Positions 16,285 through 24,602 of a DNA stretch of 64,000 nucleotides are shown here, piece after piece. Numbering within the stretch: position 1 is the first letter of the stretch; every line of letters starts with the position of its first letter. The stretch is from Actinomadura cremea (GTDB lineage: Bacteria > Actinomycetota > Actinomycetes > Streptosporangiales > Streptosporangiaceae): contig NZ_BMRF01000024.1 in assembly GCF_014648495.1 (NCBI RefSeq), positions 56,888 through 120,887 of the forward strand, given 5' to 3'. The notes beneath the pieces are model-generated. The model did no database searches. It saw only the letters and a program-made list of their open reading frames with translations, and had not been told where the DNA came from. The position numbers and the translations under genes were made by a program.

Positions 16285-17567
16285 ACGACGCAAAGCCGCT
16301 CGCGGCGTGCCGGACGGAGGACGAGGCCCTGCGGGCGGTCCGGGCGTGGATCGCGCGGGACGTCCCCGGGGCCTGGCGCGCGGCGGCGGAGCGGGGCAGG
16401 CGGAGCGCGGTGCGGGCGGTGCGGCCGCCGGAGGAGTACCGCGCCTGGTACCCGGCGTTCGCCCGCAGCGGCCTGGTCGTCCCGCAGTGGCCCGCCGAGT
16501 TCGGCGGGCTCGGCTGGTCCCGTCCCCTCGCCCGTGCCGCCGAGCGCGAACTCGCCCGCTACCACCTGCCGCGCCTCAACCCGCTCGGACTCAACCTCGC
16601 GGCGCCGGCGCTCTTCGAGCACGGCACGCACGAGCAGCGGCTCCGCTTCCTGCCGAAGATCGTGTCGAACGAGGAGGTGTGGTGCCAGTTGTTCAGCGAG
16701 CCCGGCGCCGGGAGCGACCTGGCGTCGCTGGCGACGCGGGCCGTCCGGGACGGCGACGCCTGGCGGATCACCGGGCAGAAGGTGTGGACCACCTGGGCGC
16801 ACCTGGCCGACTTCGGGGTCCTGCTCGCCCGCACCGACCCGGACGTCCCCAAGCGCGACGGCATCACCTACTTCCTGATCGACATGCGGCAGCCCGGGGT
16901 GGACGGCCGCCCGCTGCGGCACATCGGCGGTGAGATCGACTTCAACGAGGTGTTCCTCGACGACGCGCGGGCGCCCGACGCGTGGCGGGTCGGCGAGGTC
17001 GGGCGCGGCTGGCGCGTCGCGCGGGCCACGCTGAGCGGCGAGCGGCAGATGGTGTCGGGCTCGGGGTCGGGCGGCGTGGACCGCATCGGCGGCACCGGCG
17101 TCGAACGGCTCGTCCGGCTGGCGCGCGAGCGGACCGGACGGGGGCTCCCGCACGGCTGGGACGACGCGGGCACGCGGCACGCGCTCGTCCGGCTGTGGTG
17201 CGAGGAGCGGATCCGCGGCTGGACGAACGACCGGGTGCGGGCGGGCCTGAAGTCGGGCCTGCCGCCCGGCCCGGAGAGCTCCGTCGGCAAGGTGCACGGC
17301 TCGGAGCTGAACCAGCGGATCCAGGAGGCCGCCGCACGGCTGCTCGGCCCGGCCGCGACGGCGTGGCCCGGCGACCCCGGCGACCCCGGCGACTACGCGG
17401 CGGCCATGCCCGCCGAGGTGCGCGGCATGCTGCGCAGCCGCGCCAACACGATCGAGGGCGGGACCAGCGAGGTCAACAAGAACATCCTGGCCGAGCGGGT
17501 GCTCGGGCTGCCGAAGGAGCCCGACCCGTGGGAGGGCCGTCCCTGGCGCGACGTCCCCCGCGGCTGA
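16281..17567 (+). CDS. Acyl-CoA dehydrogenase, ~430-aa long type
   Basis: A 428-residue acyl-CoA dehydrogenase. It shows VPQWPAEFGGLGWSRPLARA, WCQLFSEPGAGSDLASLATR, WRITGQKVWTTWA, DFNEVFLDDARAPDAWRVGE and the tail IEGGTSEVNKNILAERVLGLP. This architecture matches the enzyme at 6139-7461 and FadE-type partners that carry the long tail. ATG at 16281 overlaps the hydratase stop (ATGA). A small GDPGDPGDY repeat sits before the tail. The end of its operon and the 362-bp gap to the next gene suggest a separate transcript downstream. Confidence 0.9.
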   Translation: MNDAKPLAACRTEDEALRAVRAWIARDVPGAWRAAAERGRRSAVRAVRPPEEYRAWYPAFARSGLVVPQWPAEFGGLGWSRPLARAAERELARYHLPRLNPLGLNLAAPALFEHGTHEQRLRFLPKIVSNEEVWCQLFSEPGAGSDLASLATRAVRDGDAWRITGQKVWTTWAHLADFGVLLARTDPDVPKRDGITYFLIDMRQPGVDGRPLRHIGGEIDFNEVFLDDARAPDAWRVGEVGRGWRVARATLSGERQMVSGSGSGGVDRIGGTGVERLVRLARERTGRGLPHGWDDAGTRHALVRLWCEERIRGWTNDRVRAGLKSGLPPGPESSVGKVHGSELNQRIQEAAARLLGPAATAWPGDPGDPGDYAAAMPAEVRGMLRSRANTIEGGTSEVNKNILAERVLGLPKEPDPWEGRPWRDVPRG

Positions 17568-17693
17568 CCCGTCCGCTTCGGGGCCGCCGGGGCTCTTGGC
17601 ACGACGGGCATTATATATATCATCAAGTCTACAAACCGGGCCCGTGATCGGGCCCGGCACGATGCACGGGCGAGCTTGCTGGAGGCGACGCAC
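17568..17693 (+). promoter_or_regulatory. AT-rich promoter and GC hairpin upstream of the P450 operon
   Basis: The gap after the dehydrogenase contains an AT-rich core TTATATATAT (17611-17620) followed by CATCAAGT (17621-17628), an 8-mer also found at 25498-25505 in another promoter of this island. Just downstream is a perfect inverted repeat CCGGGCCC (17636-17643) / GGGCCCGG (17650-17657) with a 6-nt loop. It could be an operator or a 5'-leader hairpin. It probably controls the rightward operon ending at 24114. Confidence 0.45.
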
Positions 17694-17930
17694 ATGCCGG
17701 ACGTCGAACGCGCGGCACGGACGCCGATCGCCGGACGCCGCTCGCACACCGCCGCAGCCCGGCCCCGGCGTGGAACGCGGGCCACCGGCCCCTCGCGGTC
17801 GAGAGGCGGCCCCCGGCAGGCGGGGGGCCGGTGTGCCGCCCGTCCGCTCCCCGGTGCGCGAGGGGCCCGGACGGGCGCCGCCCGCAGGACGGCGACCGCC
17901 CGCCCGGCGGTCGCGGGGCGGTGCGCGTGA
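17694..17930 (+). CDS. Possible Arg/Ala/Gly-rich small ORF coupled to the SDR
   Basis: A 78-residue reading frame starting at an ATG preceded by TGGAGG at good spacing, and ending in TGATG, so its stop overlaps the SDR start at 17930. The predicted peptide (MPDVERAARTPIAGRRSH...) is strongly basic and low in complexity, with no recognisable domain. Third codon positions are mostly G or C, but so is the surrounding DNA, so coding status is not proven. It could be a leader ORF that couples translation to the SDR, or chance. Confidence 0.3.
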   Translation: MPDVERAARTPIAGRRSHTAAARPRRGTRATGPSRSRGGPRQAGGRCAARPLPGARGARTGAARRTATARPAVAGRCA

Positions 17931-18730
17931 TGGGCGGGGGTGCGCTCGAAGGGCGCCGGGTCGTGGTCGTCGGGGCGTCGGCGGGCATCGGGCGGGCGAT
18001 GGCGGTGCGGGCCGTACGGGAGGGCGCCCGGGTCGTCCTGGTCGCGCGGCGCAGGGAGCGCCTGGCCGAGGCCGTGGACGAGGCGGGCGGCGGGCACGCG
18101 TGCGCCGCCGACCTCTGCGACGGGGACGGCCGGGGCCGGATCGCCGGGACGGTGCGGGAGACGCTCGGGGAGATCGACGTGCTGGTGTGCTGCGTCGGCA
18201 TCGCGCGGCTGCGGATGCTCGCCGACACCACCGACGACGACTGGCACCGGCTGCTGGAGACGAACGTGGTGGGCGTGCACGGGCTGCTGCGGGCGTGCCT
18301 GCCGCTGCTGGCGCCCGGGGCGATGGTGCCGATCCTGTCGTCGGAGACCGTGCACCAGCCGCGGACGGCGCTCATGGCCTACGCGTCCAGCAAGGCGGCG
18401 CTGGAACGGCTCGTCGAGGGCTGGCGCACGGAGCATCCGGGGATCCGGTTCACCACGGTGACGGTCGGCGCGACGTTCCCGACGGACTTCGGCGCGGACT
18501 TCGAGCCCGGCCTGCTGACGCGGACGCTCAAGGACTGGAGCGCCCGGGGGCTCGCCCAGGAGGACTTCATGGCCCCGGACGAGGTCGCGGACGTGCTGAC
18601 GGGCGTGATCGCGGCGGCGGTGGGGCGCCCGGGGATCGGGCTGGACCGGCTGACCGTCCGGTCGCCCTCCGGGGTCGCGGGGACGTTCGGCGGCGCGGTG
18701 GGGCGGGCCGTCGGCTCGTCCTCCACATGA
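17930..18730 (+). CDS. SDR family oxidoreductase
   Basis: A 266-residue short-chain dehydrogenase/reductase. The cofactor site is VVVVGASAGIGRAMAVRAVR with basic residues after beta-2 (VLVARRRERL), which suggests NADP(H). CCVGIARLRMLADT stands in for NNAG, and the active-site pair is Ser (ILSSETVHQ) with YASSKAALERLVEG. ATG at 17930 is used; GTG at 17921 or 17927 are alternatives, and no strong ribosome site is seen, which fits coupling to the small ORF before it. It is the first enzyme of the rightward operon containing two P450s. The C-terminus is Gly/Val-rich and may be membrane-associated. Confidence 0.82.
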   Translation: MGGGALEGRRVVVVGASAGIGRAMAVRAVREGARVVLVARRRERLAEAVDEAGGGHACAADLCDGDGRGRIAGTVRETLGEIDVLVCCVGIARLRMLADTTDDDWHRLLETNVVGVHGLLRACLPLLAPGAMVPILSSETVHQPRTALMAYASSKAALERLVEGWRTEHPGIRFTTVTVGATFPTDFGADFEPGLLTRTLKDWSARGLAQEDFMAPDEVADVLTGVIAAAVGRPGIGLDRLTVRSPSGVAGTFGGAVGRAVGSSST

Positions 18731-18743
18731 CCCGAGGAGAGGC

Positions 18744-19931
18744 ATGGCTGAGTACAACCCGTTCTCCAAGGAGACGGTGCACAACCCCTTCCCGGCCTAC
18801 CGGCGGCTCCGCGACGAGGCGCCGGTCTACCACAACGAGGAGGTCGGGTTCTGGGCGCTGTCGCGCTACGAGGACGTCATCGCCGCGCACCTGGACACCG
18901 ACGTGTTCTCCAGCGCGCACGGCGTCACGATCGAGGGCGCGGACCAGGGCGCGCCGTTCCTGATCACCAAGGACCCGCCCGAGCACACCATGCACCGCAA
19001 GATCGTGGCGCGGATGTTCACGCCGCGGCGGATCGCGCGGCTGGAGCCGTTCATCCGGGCGACGGCCGCCGGGCTGCTGGACCGGGTCCGCGGCGCCGAT
19101 CGCTTCGACCTCGTCCAGGACTTCTCCTTCCGGCTGCCCCTGGACGTCATCAGCGAGCTGATCGGCATCCCGGTGGCCGAGCGGGAGCGGATCCACGAGC
19201 TGAGCGACCGCGTCGCCGTCCGCACCGAGGACATGAGCACCCCCGACGACGTCTACCAGGCGAGCGCGGAGCTGTGGGGGCTGCTCGCGGAGCTGGTGAA
19301 GGACCGGCGCCGCGACCCCGGTGACGACGTCATCACGCTGCTGATGAACACCGAGGTCGAGGACGAGGAGGGCGGGCGGCGGTCGCTGAGCGACGGCGAG
19401 CTGGCGTCCCGGTTCCTGGAGCTGGCGTTCGCGGGGCACGAGACGGTCGCGAAGCTGATCCCGAACGGCGCCATCGCGCTGAGCTGGTATCCGGACCAGC
19501 GGCGCGAGCTGGTCGCCGACCCGTCGCTGATCCCGAACGCGGTGGAGGAGATGCTGCGCTGGGACCCGCCGTCCCACTACCAGGGACGCTGGACGCTGCG
19601 GGACGTCGAGCTGCACGGGGTCGTGATCCCGGAGGGGCGGCGCGTCATCCTGATCACCGGTTCGGCGGTGCACGACGAGCGCAAGTACCCCGAGCCGGAG
19701 CTGTTCGACGTCCATCGCGACATCGACCGGCACGTGAGCTTCGGGTTCGGCCGGCACCTGTGCCTCGGCGCGTCGCTGGCCCGGCTGGAGACGCGGATCG
19801 CGTTCGAGGAGCTGCTGAAGCGGTTCCCCGACTTCGGGTTCGACGAGACGGGCGTGGAGCGGCACTACTCGTCCAACGTCCGCGGCCTGTCGAGCCTGCC
19901 GCTGCTGGTGGAGCGGTCCGCCGGCGTCTGA
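18744..19931 (+). CDS. Cytochrome P450
   Basis: A 395-residue soluble bacterial cytochrome P450. Landmarks are the I-helix AFAGHET with Ala230-Gly-His-Glu-Thr234, the K-helix ExxR in VEEMLRW, and the heme loop FGFGRHLCLGASLAR with the cysteine ligand at residue 340. The usual acidic residue before Thr is present (Glu233). The N-terminus MAEYNPFSKETVHNPFPAYRR is typical of class I actinobacterial enzymes. It needs a ferredoxin and reductase, neither of which is encoded nearby. A second P450 follows after 25 bp. Probable role is hydroxylation of a hydrophobic pathway substrate. Confidence 0.93.
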   Translation: MAEYNPFSKETVHNPFPAYRRLRDEAPVYHNEEVGFWALSRYEDVIAAHLDTDVFSSAHGVTIEGADQGAPFLITKDPPEHTMHRKIVARMFTPRRIARLEPFIRATAAGLLDRVRGADRFDLVQDFSFRLPLDVISELIGIPVAERERIHELSDRVAVRTEDMSTPDDVYQASAELWGLLAELVKDRRRDPGDDVITLLMNTEVEDEEGGRRSLSDGELASRFLELAFAGHETVAKLIPNGAIALSWYPDQRRELVADPSLIPNAVEEMLRWDPPSHYQGRWTLRDVELHGVVIPEGRRVILITGSAVHDERKYPEPELFDVHRDIDRHVSFGFGRHLCLGASLARLETRIAFEELLKRFPDFGFDETGVERHYSSNVRGLSSLPLLVERSAGV

Positions 19932-19956
19932 CGCCCCGAGCAAGGGAGAGGTGCGC

Positions 19957-21162
19957 ATGCCCGACCACGCCGTCAACGAGTCCATCAACCTGATCAGCGG
20001 GGAGTTCTGGGGACGGAACCCGCACGCGGAACTGCGCTGGATGCGGGAGAACGCCCCGGTGTACCGCGACGAGAACGCCGGGGTGTGGGGGATCTCCCGG
20101 CACGCCGACGTCAAGCGGGTGTCGCGGACGCCGGAGGCGTTCTCCAACGCGCACGGGATCCGGGCGGACGCCGATCCCCTGCCGATGATGATCGACATGG
20201 ACGATCCGGAGCACAAGCTGCGCCGCAAGCCGGTCAGCGCGGGGTTCACGCCGCGGCGGGTCGCCGCGCAGGAGGAGTACCTGCGGCGGGTCTGCGACGA
20301 GATCATCGACGGGGTGTGCGAGCGGGGCGAGTGCGACTTCGTCGCCGACGTCGCCGCGCCGCTGCCGCTCATCGTGATCGGGGACGCGCTGGGCGTGGCG
20401 CCGCAGGAGCGCGAGATGCTGCTGACCTGGTCCGACGACATGATGCGCGGCCTGACGGGCGGCGACGACCCGGAACTGCTGGTCAAGGCCGGGGACGCGT
20501 TCGCCGGGTTCACCGACTACGCGACCCGGGCGGTCGCGCTGCGCCGCGACGAGCCGGCCGACGACCTGCTGAGCATCCTGGTGCACGCGGAGATCGACGG
20601 GCACCGGCTCGATCACGCCTCGATCGTCCAGGAGTCGCTGCTGATCCTGATCGGCGGGGACGAGACGACGCGGCACGTGATCTCCGGCGGCATGTACCAG
20701 CTGTGCCTGCACCCGGACCAGCGGCGGAGGCTGATCGACGACCCGGGGAGGATCCCGGTGGCGGTCGAGGAGATGCTGCGGTGGGTGTCGCCCATCAAGA
20801 ACATGAACCGCACGGCGCTGCGGGACGTCGAGCTGGGCGGGCAGCGGATCCGGGAGGGCGACAAGCTCCTGCTGCTGTACCCGTCGGCGAACCGGGACGC
20901 GGAGGTGTTCGACGACCCGGACCGGTTCGACGCCGGCCGGACGCCCAACGACCACATCGCGTTCGGCAACGGCCCGCACTTCTGCCTCGGCAACAGCCTG
21001 GCGCGGCTGGAGCTGAAGGTGATGTTCGAGCGGCTGCTGGCCCGGCTGCCCGACATCGAGCTCGTAAACGACGCCGAACCCGCGTCCCGTCCGGCGAACT
21101 TCGTGTCGGGCTACGAATCGCTCAAGGTCACGTTCACCCCCACGGCGCCGGTGGGGGCCTGA
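19957..21162 (+). CDS. Cytochrome P450, CYP142-like
   Basis: A 401-residue cytochrome P450. The I-helix LLILIGGDETTRHVISGG (Gly233-Gly-Asp-Glu-Thr-Thr238), the K-helix region VEEMLRWVSPIKNMNR and the heme loop FGNGPHFCLGNSLAR (Cys343) resemble CYP142-family sterol side-chain omega-hydroxylases of actinobacteria. That family oxidises C26/27 methyl groups of sterols. Relation to it is judged from motifs recalled, not from an alignment. ATG at 19957 follows AAGGGAGAGG; a GTG at 19951 lies within that site. It is in the operon with the other P450 and an F420-type oxidoreductase. Confidence 0.9.
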   Translation: MPDHAVNESINLISGEFWGRNPHAELRWMRENAPVYRDENAGVWGISRHADVKRVSRTPEAFSNAHGIRADADPLPMMIDMDDPEHKLRRKPVSAGFTPRRVAAQEEYLRRVCDEIIDGVCERGECDFVADVAAPLPLIVIGDALGVAPQEREMLLTWSDDMMRGLTGGDDPELLVKAGDAFAGFTDYATRAVALRRDEPADDLLSILVHAEIDGHRLDHASIVQESLLILIGGDETTRHVISGGMYQLCLHPDQRRRLIDDPGRIPVAVEEMLRWVSPIKNMNRTALRDVELGGQRIREGDKLLLLYPSANRDAEVFDDPDRFDAGRTPNDHIAFGNGPHFCLGNSLARLELKVMFERLLARLPDIELVNDAEPASRPANFVSGYESLKVTFTPTAPVGA

Positions 21163-21163
21163 C

Positions 21164-22243
21164 GTGGCGGACGCACTCCCCGAACTCGGCTTCTACGGGC
21201 TTCCCGGACACTCCGGTTCGCCGCGCGACCTCCTCGGCCAGGTGCGGGACGGCGAGCGGCTCGGCCTCGGGTCGGTGTTCCTGTCCGAGCGGTTCGCCGC
21301 CAAGGAGGCCGCCACCCTGTCGGGCGCGGCCGGAGCCGTCTCCGAGACCCTCGGGGTCGCGACCGCCGCGACCAACCACAACACCCGGCATCCGCTGCTC
21401 ACCGCGACGTTCGCGACGACCATGCACCGGCTGACCGGCGGGCGGTTCGCGCTGGGCCTCGGCCGCGGGTTCGACCCGCTGTTCGACGTCATGGGCCTGC
21501 CCCGGGTGACGACCGCGCAGCTCGAGGACTTCATCGGCGTCATGCGCCGGTTGTGGCGCGGCGAGGCGGTGGTCGACCACCACGGCCCGGCGGGCGACTT
21601 CCCGTACCTGAACCAGGACGCGTCGTTCGACGAGGACGTCCCCGTCCTGCTCACCGCGATGGGCGAGCGGACGCTCGAGTTCGCGGGTTCCGTCGCGGAC
21701 GGCGTCGTCCTGCACACGTTCTTCACCGACGAGACCCTCGCGCGGTCGGTGGCGACGGTGCGGCGCGGCGCCGAGCGGGCCGGGCGGGACCCCGCGAAGG
21801 TGCGGGTGTGGTCGGTGCTGGCGACCGTCGGCGACCACCTCGACGAGGAGGCGCGGCTGCGCAAGCTCACCGGGCGGCTGGCCACCTACCTGCAGGGCTA
21901 CGGGGACCTGCTGGTCCGGGTCAACGGCTGGGACCCGGCCGTCCTCGCCCGGTTCCGCGCGGACGACCTGGTCGCCGGGTTCCCCGGTGCGTTCGACGCC
22001 GTCGCGACCCCCGACCAGCTGCGGCGGGTCGCGGAGCTGCTGCCGGACGCGTGGTTCGACGCGGCGGCGACCGGCGACGCGGACCGGTGCGCGCGGCGCG
22101 TCGTCGACCAGTTCGACGCCGGGGCGGACGGCGTGATCCTGCACGGGGTGACGCCGTCCGAGGTCGAGCCGGTCGTGGCGGCGTACCGGAAGGTCCGGCC
22201 CCCGCGGCCGGCCGATCCGCCCCGCAACCCGGGAAGGTGCTGA
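21164..22243 (+). CDS. LLM-class F420-dependent oxidoreductase
   Basis: A 359-residue luciferase-like TIM-barrel protein. It shows the opening ELGFYGLPGHSGSPRDLLGQ, ERLGLGSVFLSERFAAKEA, the TGGRFALGLGRG motif common to F420-dependent LLM enzymes, and VPVLLTAMGERTLEFAGSVADGVVLHTF. Such enzymes use reduced or oxidised F420 for hydride transfer. GTG at 21164 follows the P450 stop by 1 bp, so they are coupled. The pathway step is unknown, perhaps oxidation of an alcohol or reduction of an enone made by the P450s. Confidence 0.87.
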   Translation: MADALPELGFYGLPGHSGSPRDLLGQVRDGERLGLGSVFLSERFAAKEAATLSGAAGAVSETLGVATAATNHNTRHPLLTATFATTMHRLTGGRFALGLGRGFDPLFDVMGLPRVTTAQLEDFIGVMRRLWRGEAVVDHHGPAGDFPYLNQDASFDEDVPVLLTAMGERTLEFAGSVADGVVLHTFFTDETLARSVATVRRGAERAGRDPAKVRVWSVLATVGDHLDEEARLRKLTGRLATYLQGYGDLLVRVNGWDPAVLARFRADDLVAGFPGAFDAVATPDQLRRVAELLPDAWFDAAATGDADRCARRVVDQFDAGADGVILHGVTPSEVEPVVAAYRKVRPPRPADPPRNPGRC

Positions 22244-22247
22244 CGGC

Positions 22248-23276
22248 ATGCGCGTGATCGACACGCCGGACGGGCTGACGCCCGAGGCGCTCAGCGAGAT
22301 CTTCGAGGCCCCGGTCACCGGCGTCCGGTGGGAGAAGGTCGGGTCGGGCCAGATCGGGGCGTGCTACCGGCTCCGGCTGGACGGCGCGGACGGCGTCCCG
22401 CGCCGGCTCGTCGCCAAGCTCGCGGCCGAGGACGAGGCCGCCCGCGCGTTCCTCTGGCCCGTGTACCGGGCGGAGGTGTCGTTCTACCGGGACCTGGCGG
22501 CCACCGTGAAGGTGCGGACGCCGCGCTGCCACCACGCGGCGATCTCCGAGGACCACACCAGCTTCGTCCTGCTGCTCGACGACCTCCACCCGGCCGTGCA
22601 GGGCGACCAGCTCGCCGGCTGCACGCCGGAGCGGGCGGCGGGGGCGGTCGCCAACCTCGCCGGGCTGCACGGTCCCCGCTGGTGCGACCCGACGCTCCTC
22701 GACCTGCCGTGGCTGAACGCCGTCGGGGACGACGACGCCGCGCAGCTCGGCGAGGTGTTCGGCCCGGCCGTCGAGACGTTCGTCGAACGGTTCGCGGGGG
22801 AACTCGCCGACCGGGACGTCCGGACGCTGCGCGACTCCGCGGAGGCGATCGCCGCCTGGGTCGTCGGGCGCCCGGAGCGCTTCGGGCCCGTCCACGGCGA
22901 CTACCGGCTCGACAACCTGCTGTTCGGCGACGACGGGCGGGTGACCGCGGTCGACTGGCAGACGATCGGCGTCGGGCACCCGCTGCGCGACCTCGCGTAC
23001 TTCCTCGGGACGAGCCTGCGGCCGGACGACCGCGCCGCCCGCGAGCGCGACCTCGTCGGCGTCTACCATGCGGAGCTCCGGCGGCACGGCGTCACCGGCT
23101 ACGACCTCGACGACTGCTACGACGACTACCGGTTCGCGGCGCTGCAGGGGCCGCTCATCACCGTCCTCGGCTGCGCGTACGGGACGCCGACCGAGCGCGG
23201 CGACCGCATGTTCCTGACCATGGCGGCCCGGTCGTGCACCGCGATCCGCGCGCTGGGCACCCTGGACCTGATCTGA
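22248..23276 (+). CDS. APH/choline-kinase-like phosphotransferase family protein
   Basis: A 342-residue protein with the aminoglycoside phosphotransferase (APH) kinase fold. The catalytic loop VHGDYRLDNLLF and the metal-binding VDWQTIGVGHPLRDLAYFLG are intact, and RLVAKLAAEDEAARAF provides the ATP-binding Lys. Proteins of this family commonly sit beside acyl-CoA dehydrogenases in actinobacteria and form part of eukaryotic ACAD10/11, which phosphorylate 4-hydroxyacyl-CoAs. By analogy it may phosphorylate a hydroxylated acyl-CoA; this is inference. It starts 4 bp after the LLM gene and is followed by a hydratase. Confidence 0.83.
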   Translation: MRVIDTPDGLTPEALSEIFEAPVTGVRWEKVGSGQIGACYRLRLDGADGVPRRLVAKLAAEDEAARAFLWPVYRAEVSFYRDLAATVKVRTPRCHHAAISEDHTSFVLLLDDLHPAVQGDQLAGCTPERAAGAVANLAGLHGPRWCDPTLLDLPWLNAVGDDDAAQLGEVFGPAVETFVERFAGELADRDVRTLRDSAEAIAAWVVGRPERFGPVHGDYRLDNLLFGDDGRVTAVDWQTIGVGHPLRDLAYFLGTSLRPDDRAARERDLVGVYHAELRRHGVTGYDLDDCYDDYRFAALQGPLITVLGCAYGTPTERGDRMFLTMAARSCTAIRALGTLDLI

Positions 23277-23295
23277 TCCCGCTTCGGAGGACCGC

Positions 23296-24114
23296 ATGCC
23301 GCAGTACGAGACGCTGGACTACACGGCCGAGGACGGCGTCGCCTGGGTGACGCTCGACCGGCCCGAGGTCCACAACGCGTTCGACCTGCAGATGATCGAG
23401 GACCTGCACGACTGCTGGCGCGCCCTGCGGCACGACGACTCCGTCCGCGTGATCGTCCTGACCGGTGCGGGCGACAGGGCGTTCTGCACCGGCCTGGACC
23501 GGACGGCCGCCGCCGTCGGCGAGCCCGGCGCCCCCGGCGACCTGCGGGCGTCCGGCACCCCCTTCCACACAGACGCGCCGTGGGACCTGATCCCGCCGAA
23601 GACGGGCGCGCAGCTGTGGAAACCGGTCATCGCCGCCGTCAACGGCATGGCCTGCGGCGGCGCGTTCTACCTCCTCGGCGAGGCCGAGTTCATCATCGCC
23701 TCCGAGAACGCGACGTTCTTCGACCCGCACACCACCTACGGCCTGGCCGCGGTCTTCGAGCCGATGCGGATGCTGCAGCGGATGCCGCTCGGCGAGGTGA
23801 TGCGCATGTCGCTGATGGGCGCGCACGAACGGATCGGCGCGCGGCGGGCCTACGAGGTCGGTCTCGTGCAGGAGGTCGTCCCGCCCGGCGAGCTGCTCGA
23901 GGCCGCCGGGCGGGCCGCCGCCGTCATCGCGAGCCAGTCGCCGCGCGCCGTCCAGGCGACCGTCCGGGCCGTCTGGTACGCCCAGGAGCTCACCCAGCGG
24001 CAGGCCCTGGACGTCGGCGAGATGCTCGTCCACCTGGGAACGGACTACGCGTCCCTCGCCGAGGGCCAGCAGGCGTTCAACTCCAAGAGCCGCTCGCGGT
24101 GGCGGCTGCGCTGA
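23296..24114 (+). CDS. Enoyl-CoA hydratase/isomerase family protein
   Basis: A 272-residue crotonase-fold protein and the last gene of the rightward P450 operon. The oxyanion-hole segments AFCTGLDRTAAA and AAVNGMACGGAFYLLGEAEFIIA are followed by FFDPHTTYGLAAVFEPMRML, where the second catalytic Glu is replaced. A long insertion (GEPGAPGDLRASGTPFHTDAPWDLI) follows the first motif. GGAGG about 8 bases upstream supports the ATG at 23296. The reaction is uncertain within the crotonase superfamily. Confidence 0.85.
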   Translation: MPQYETLDYTAEDGVAWVTLDRPEVHNAFDLQMIEDLHDCWRALRHDDSVRVIVLTGAGDRAFCTGLDRTAAAVGEPGAPGDLRASGTPFHTDAPWDLIPPKTGAQLWKPVIAAVNGMACGGAFYLLGEAEFIIASENATFFDPHTTYGLAAVFEPMRMLQRMPLGEVMRMSLMGAHERIGARRAYEVGLVQEVVPPGELLEAAGRAAAVIASQSPRAVQATVRAVWYAQELTQRQALDVGEMLVHLGTDYASLAEGQQAFNSKSRSRWRLR

Positions 24115-24117
24115 CCC

Positions 24118-24597
24118 TCACGCGGGCTCGCAGATCACGACGGGGATCTCCCGGTCCGTCCACGACTGGTAGTTGCCGTAGTCGGCGTACACCTCGAGCA
24201 GGCGCGGCCAGAGCGCCGCGCGCTCGCCCGCGTCGGCGGTGCGGGCCCGCATGCGGCGGAGGTCCGGGCCGATCCGCACGACGACCCGCGGATCGGCCCG
24301 CAGGTTGAGGTACCACATCGGATGCTTAGGGAGCCCGCCCTGCGAGGCGACGATGACGACCCGGTCGCCGTCCCGCATGTACAGCAGCGGAAGCGTGCGC
24401 GGCCGTCCGGTCCTGCGGCCCCGCGTGGTCAGCAGGCAGATCGGCACGCCGCGCCGCAGCGCGGACCCGATGCGCCACGTCCCGCCGACACGCCCGTTCG
24501 TCACCCGGTACGCCTCGACGTGCAGCCGCGACGCGACCTTCATGACCTTCGGGACGATCGGCGAATCGAGCCCCTTCGGCGCGTTCTTCGACGACAT
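24118..24597 (-). CDS. F420 (deazaflavin)-dependent nitroreductase-family protein
   Basis: A 159-residue split beta-barrel protein of the DDN/FDOR family. Typical elements are CLLTTRGRRTGRPRTLPLLYM, VIVASQGGLPKHPMWYLNL and ADPRVVVRIG, followed by WPRLLEVYADYGNYQSWTDREIPVVICEP. These enzymes bind F420 and reduce quinones or other electrophiles, often at the membrane. ATG at 24597 is used. It is the second gene of a leftward pair with the SDR at 24603 (5-bp gap) and ends 3 bp from the convergent hydratase. It is a second likely F420 user in the island. Confidence 0.87.
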   Translation of the reverse strand: MSSKNAPKGLDSPIVPKVMKVASRLHVEAYRVTNGRVGGTWRIGSALRRGVPICLLTTRGRRTGRPRTLPLLYMRDGDRVVIVASQGGLPKHPMWYLNLRADPRVVVRIGPDLRRMRARTADAGERAALWPRLLEVYADYGNYQSWTDREIPVVICEPA

Positions 24598-24602
24598 CGT
24601 TC

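Noticed and set aside
17629-18375. Leftward frame opposite the SDR and its leader
   Set aside because: Arg/Pro-rich translation without a recognisable domain, antisense to a clear SDR.
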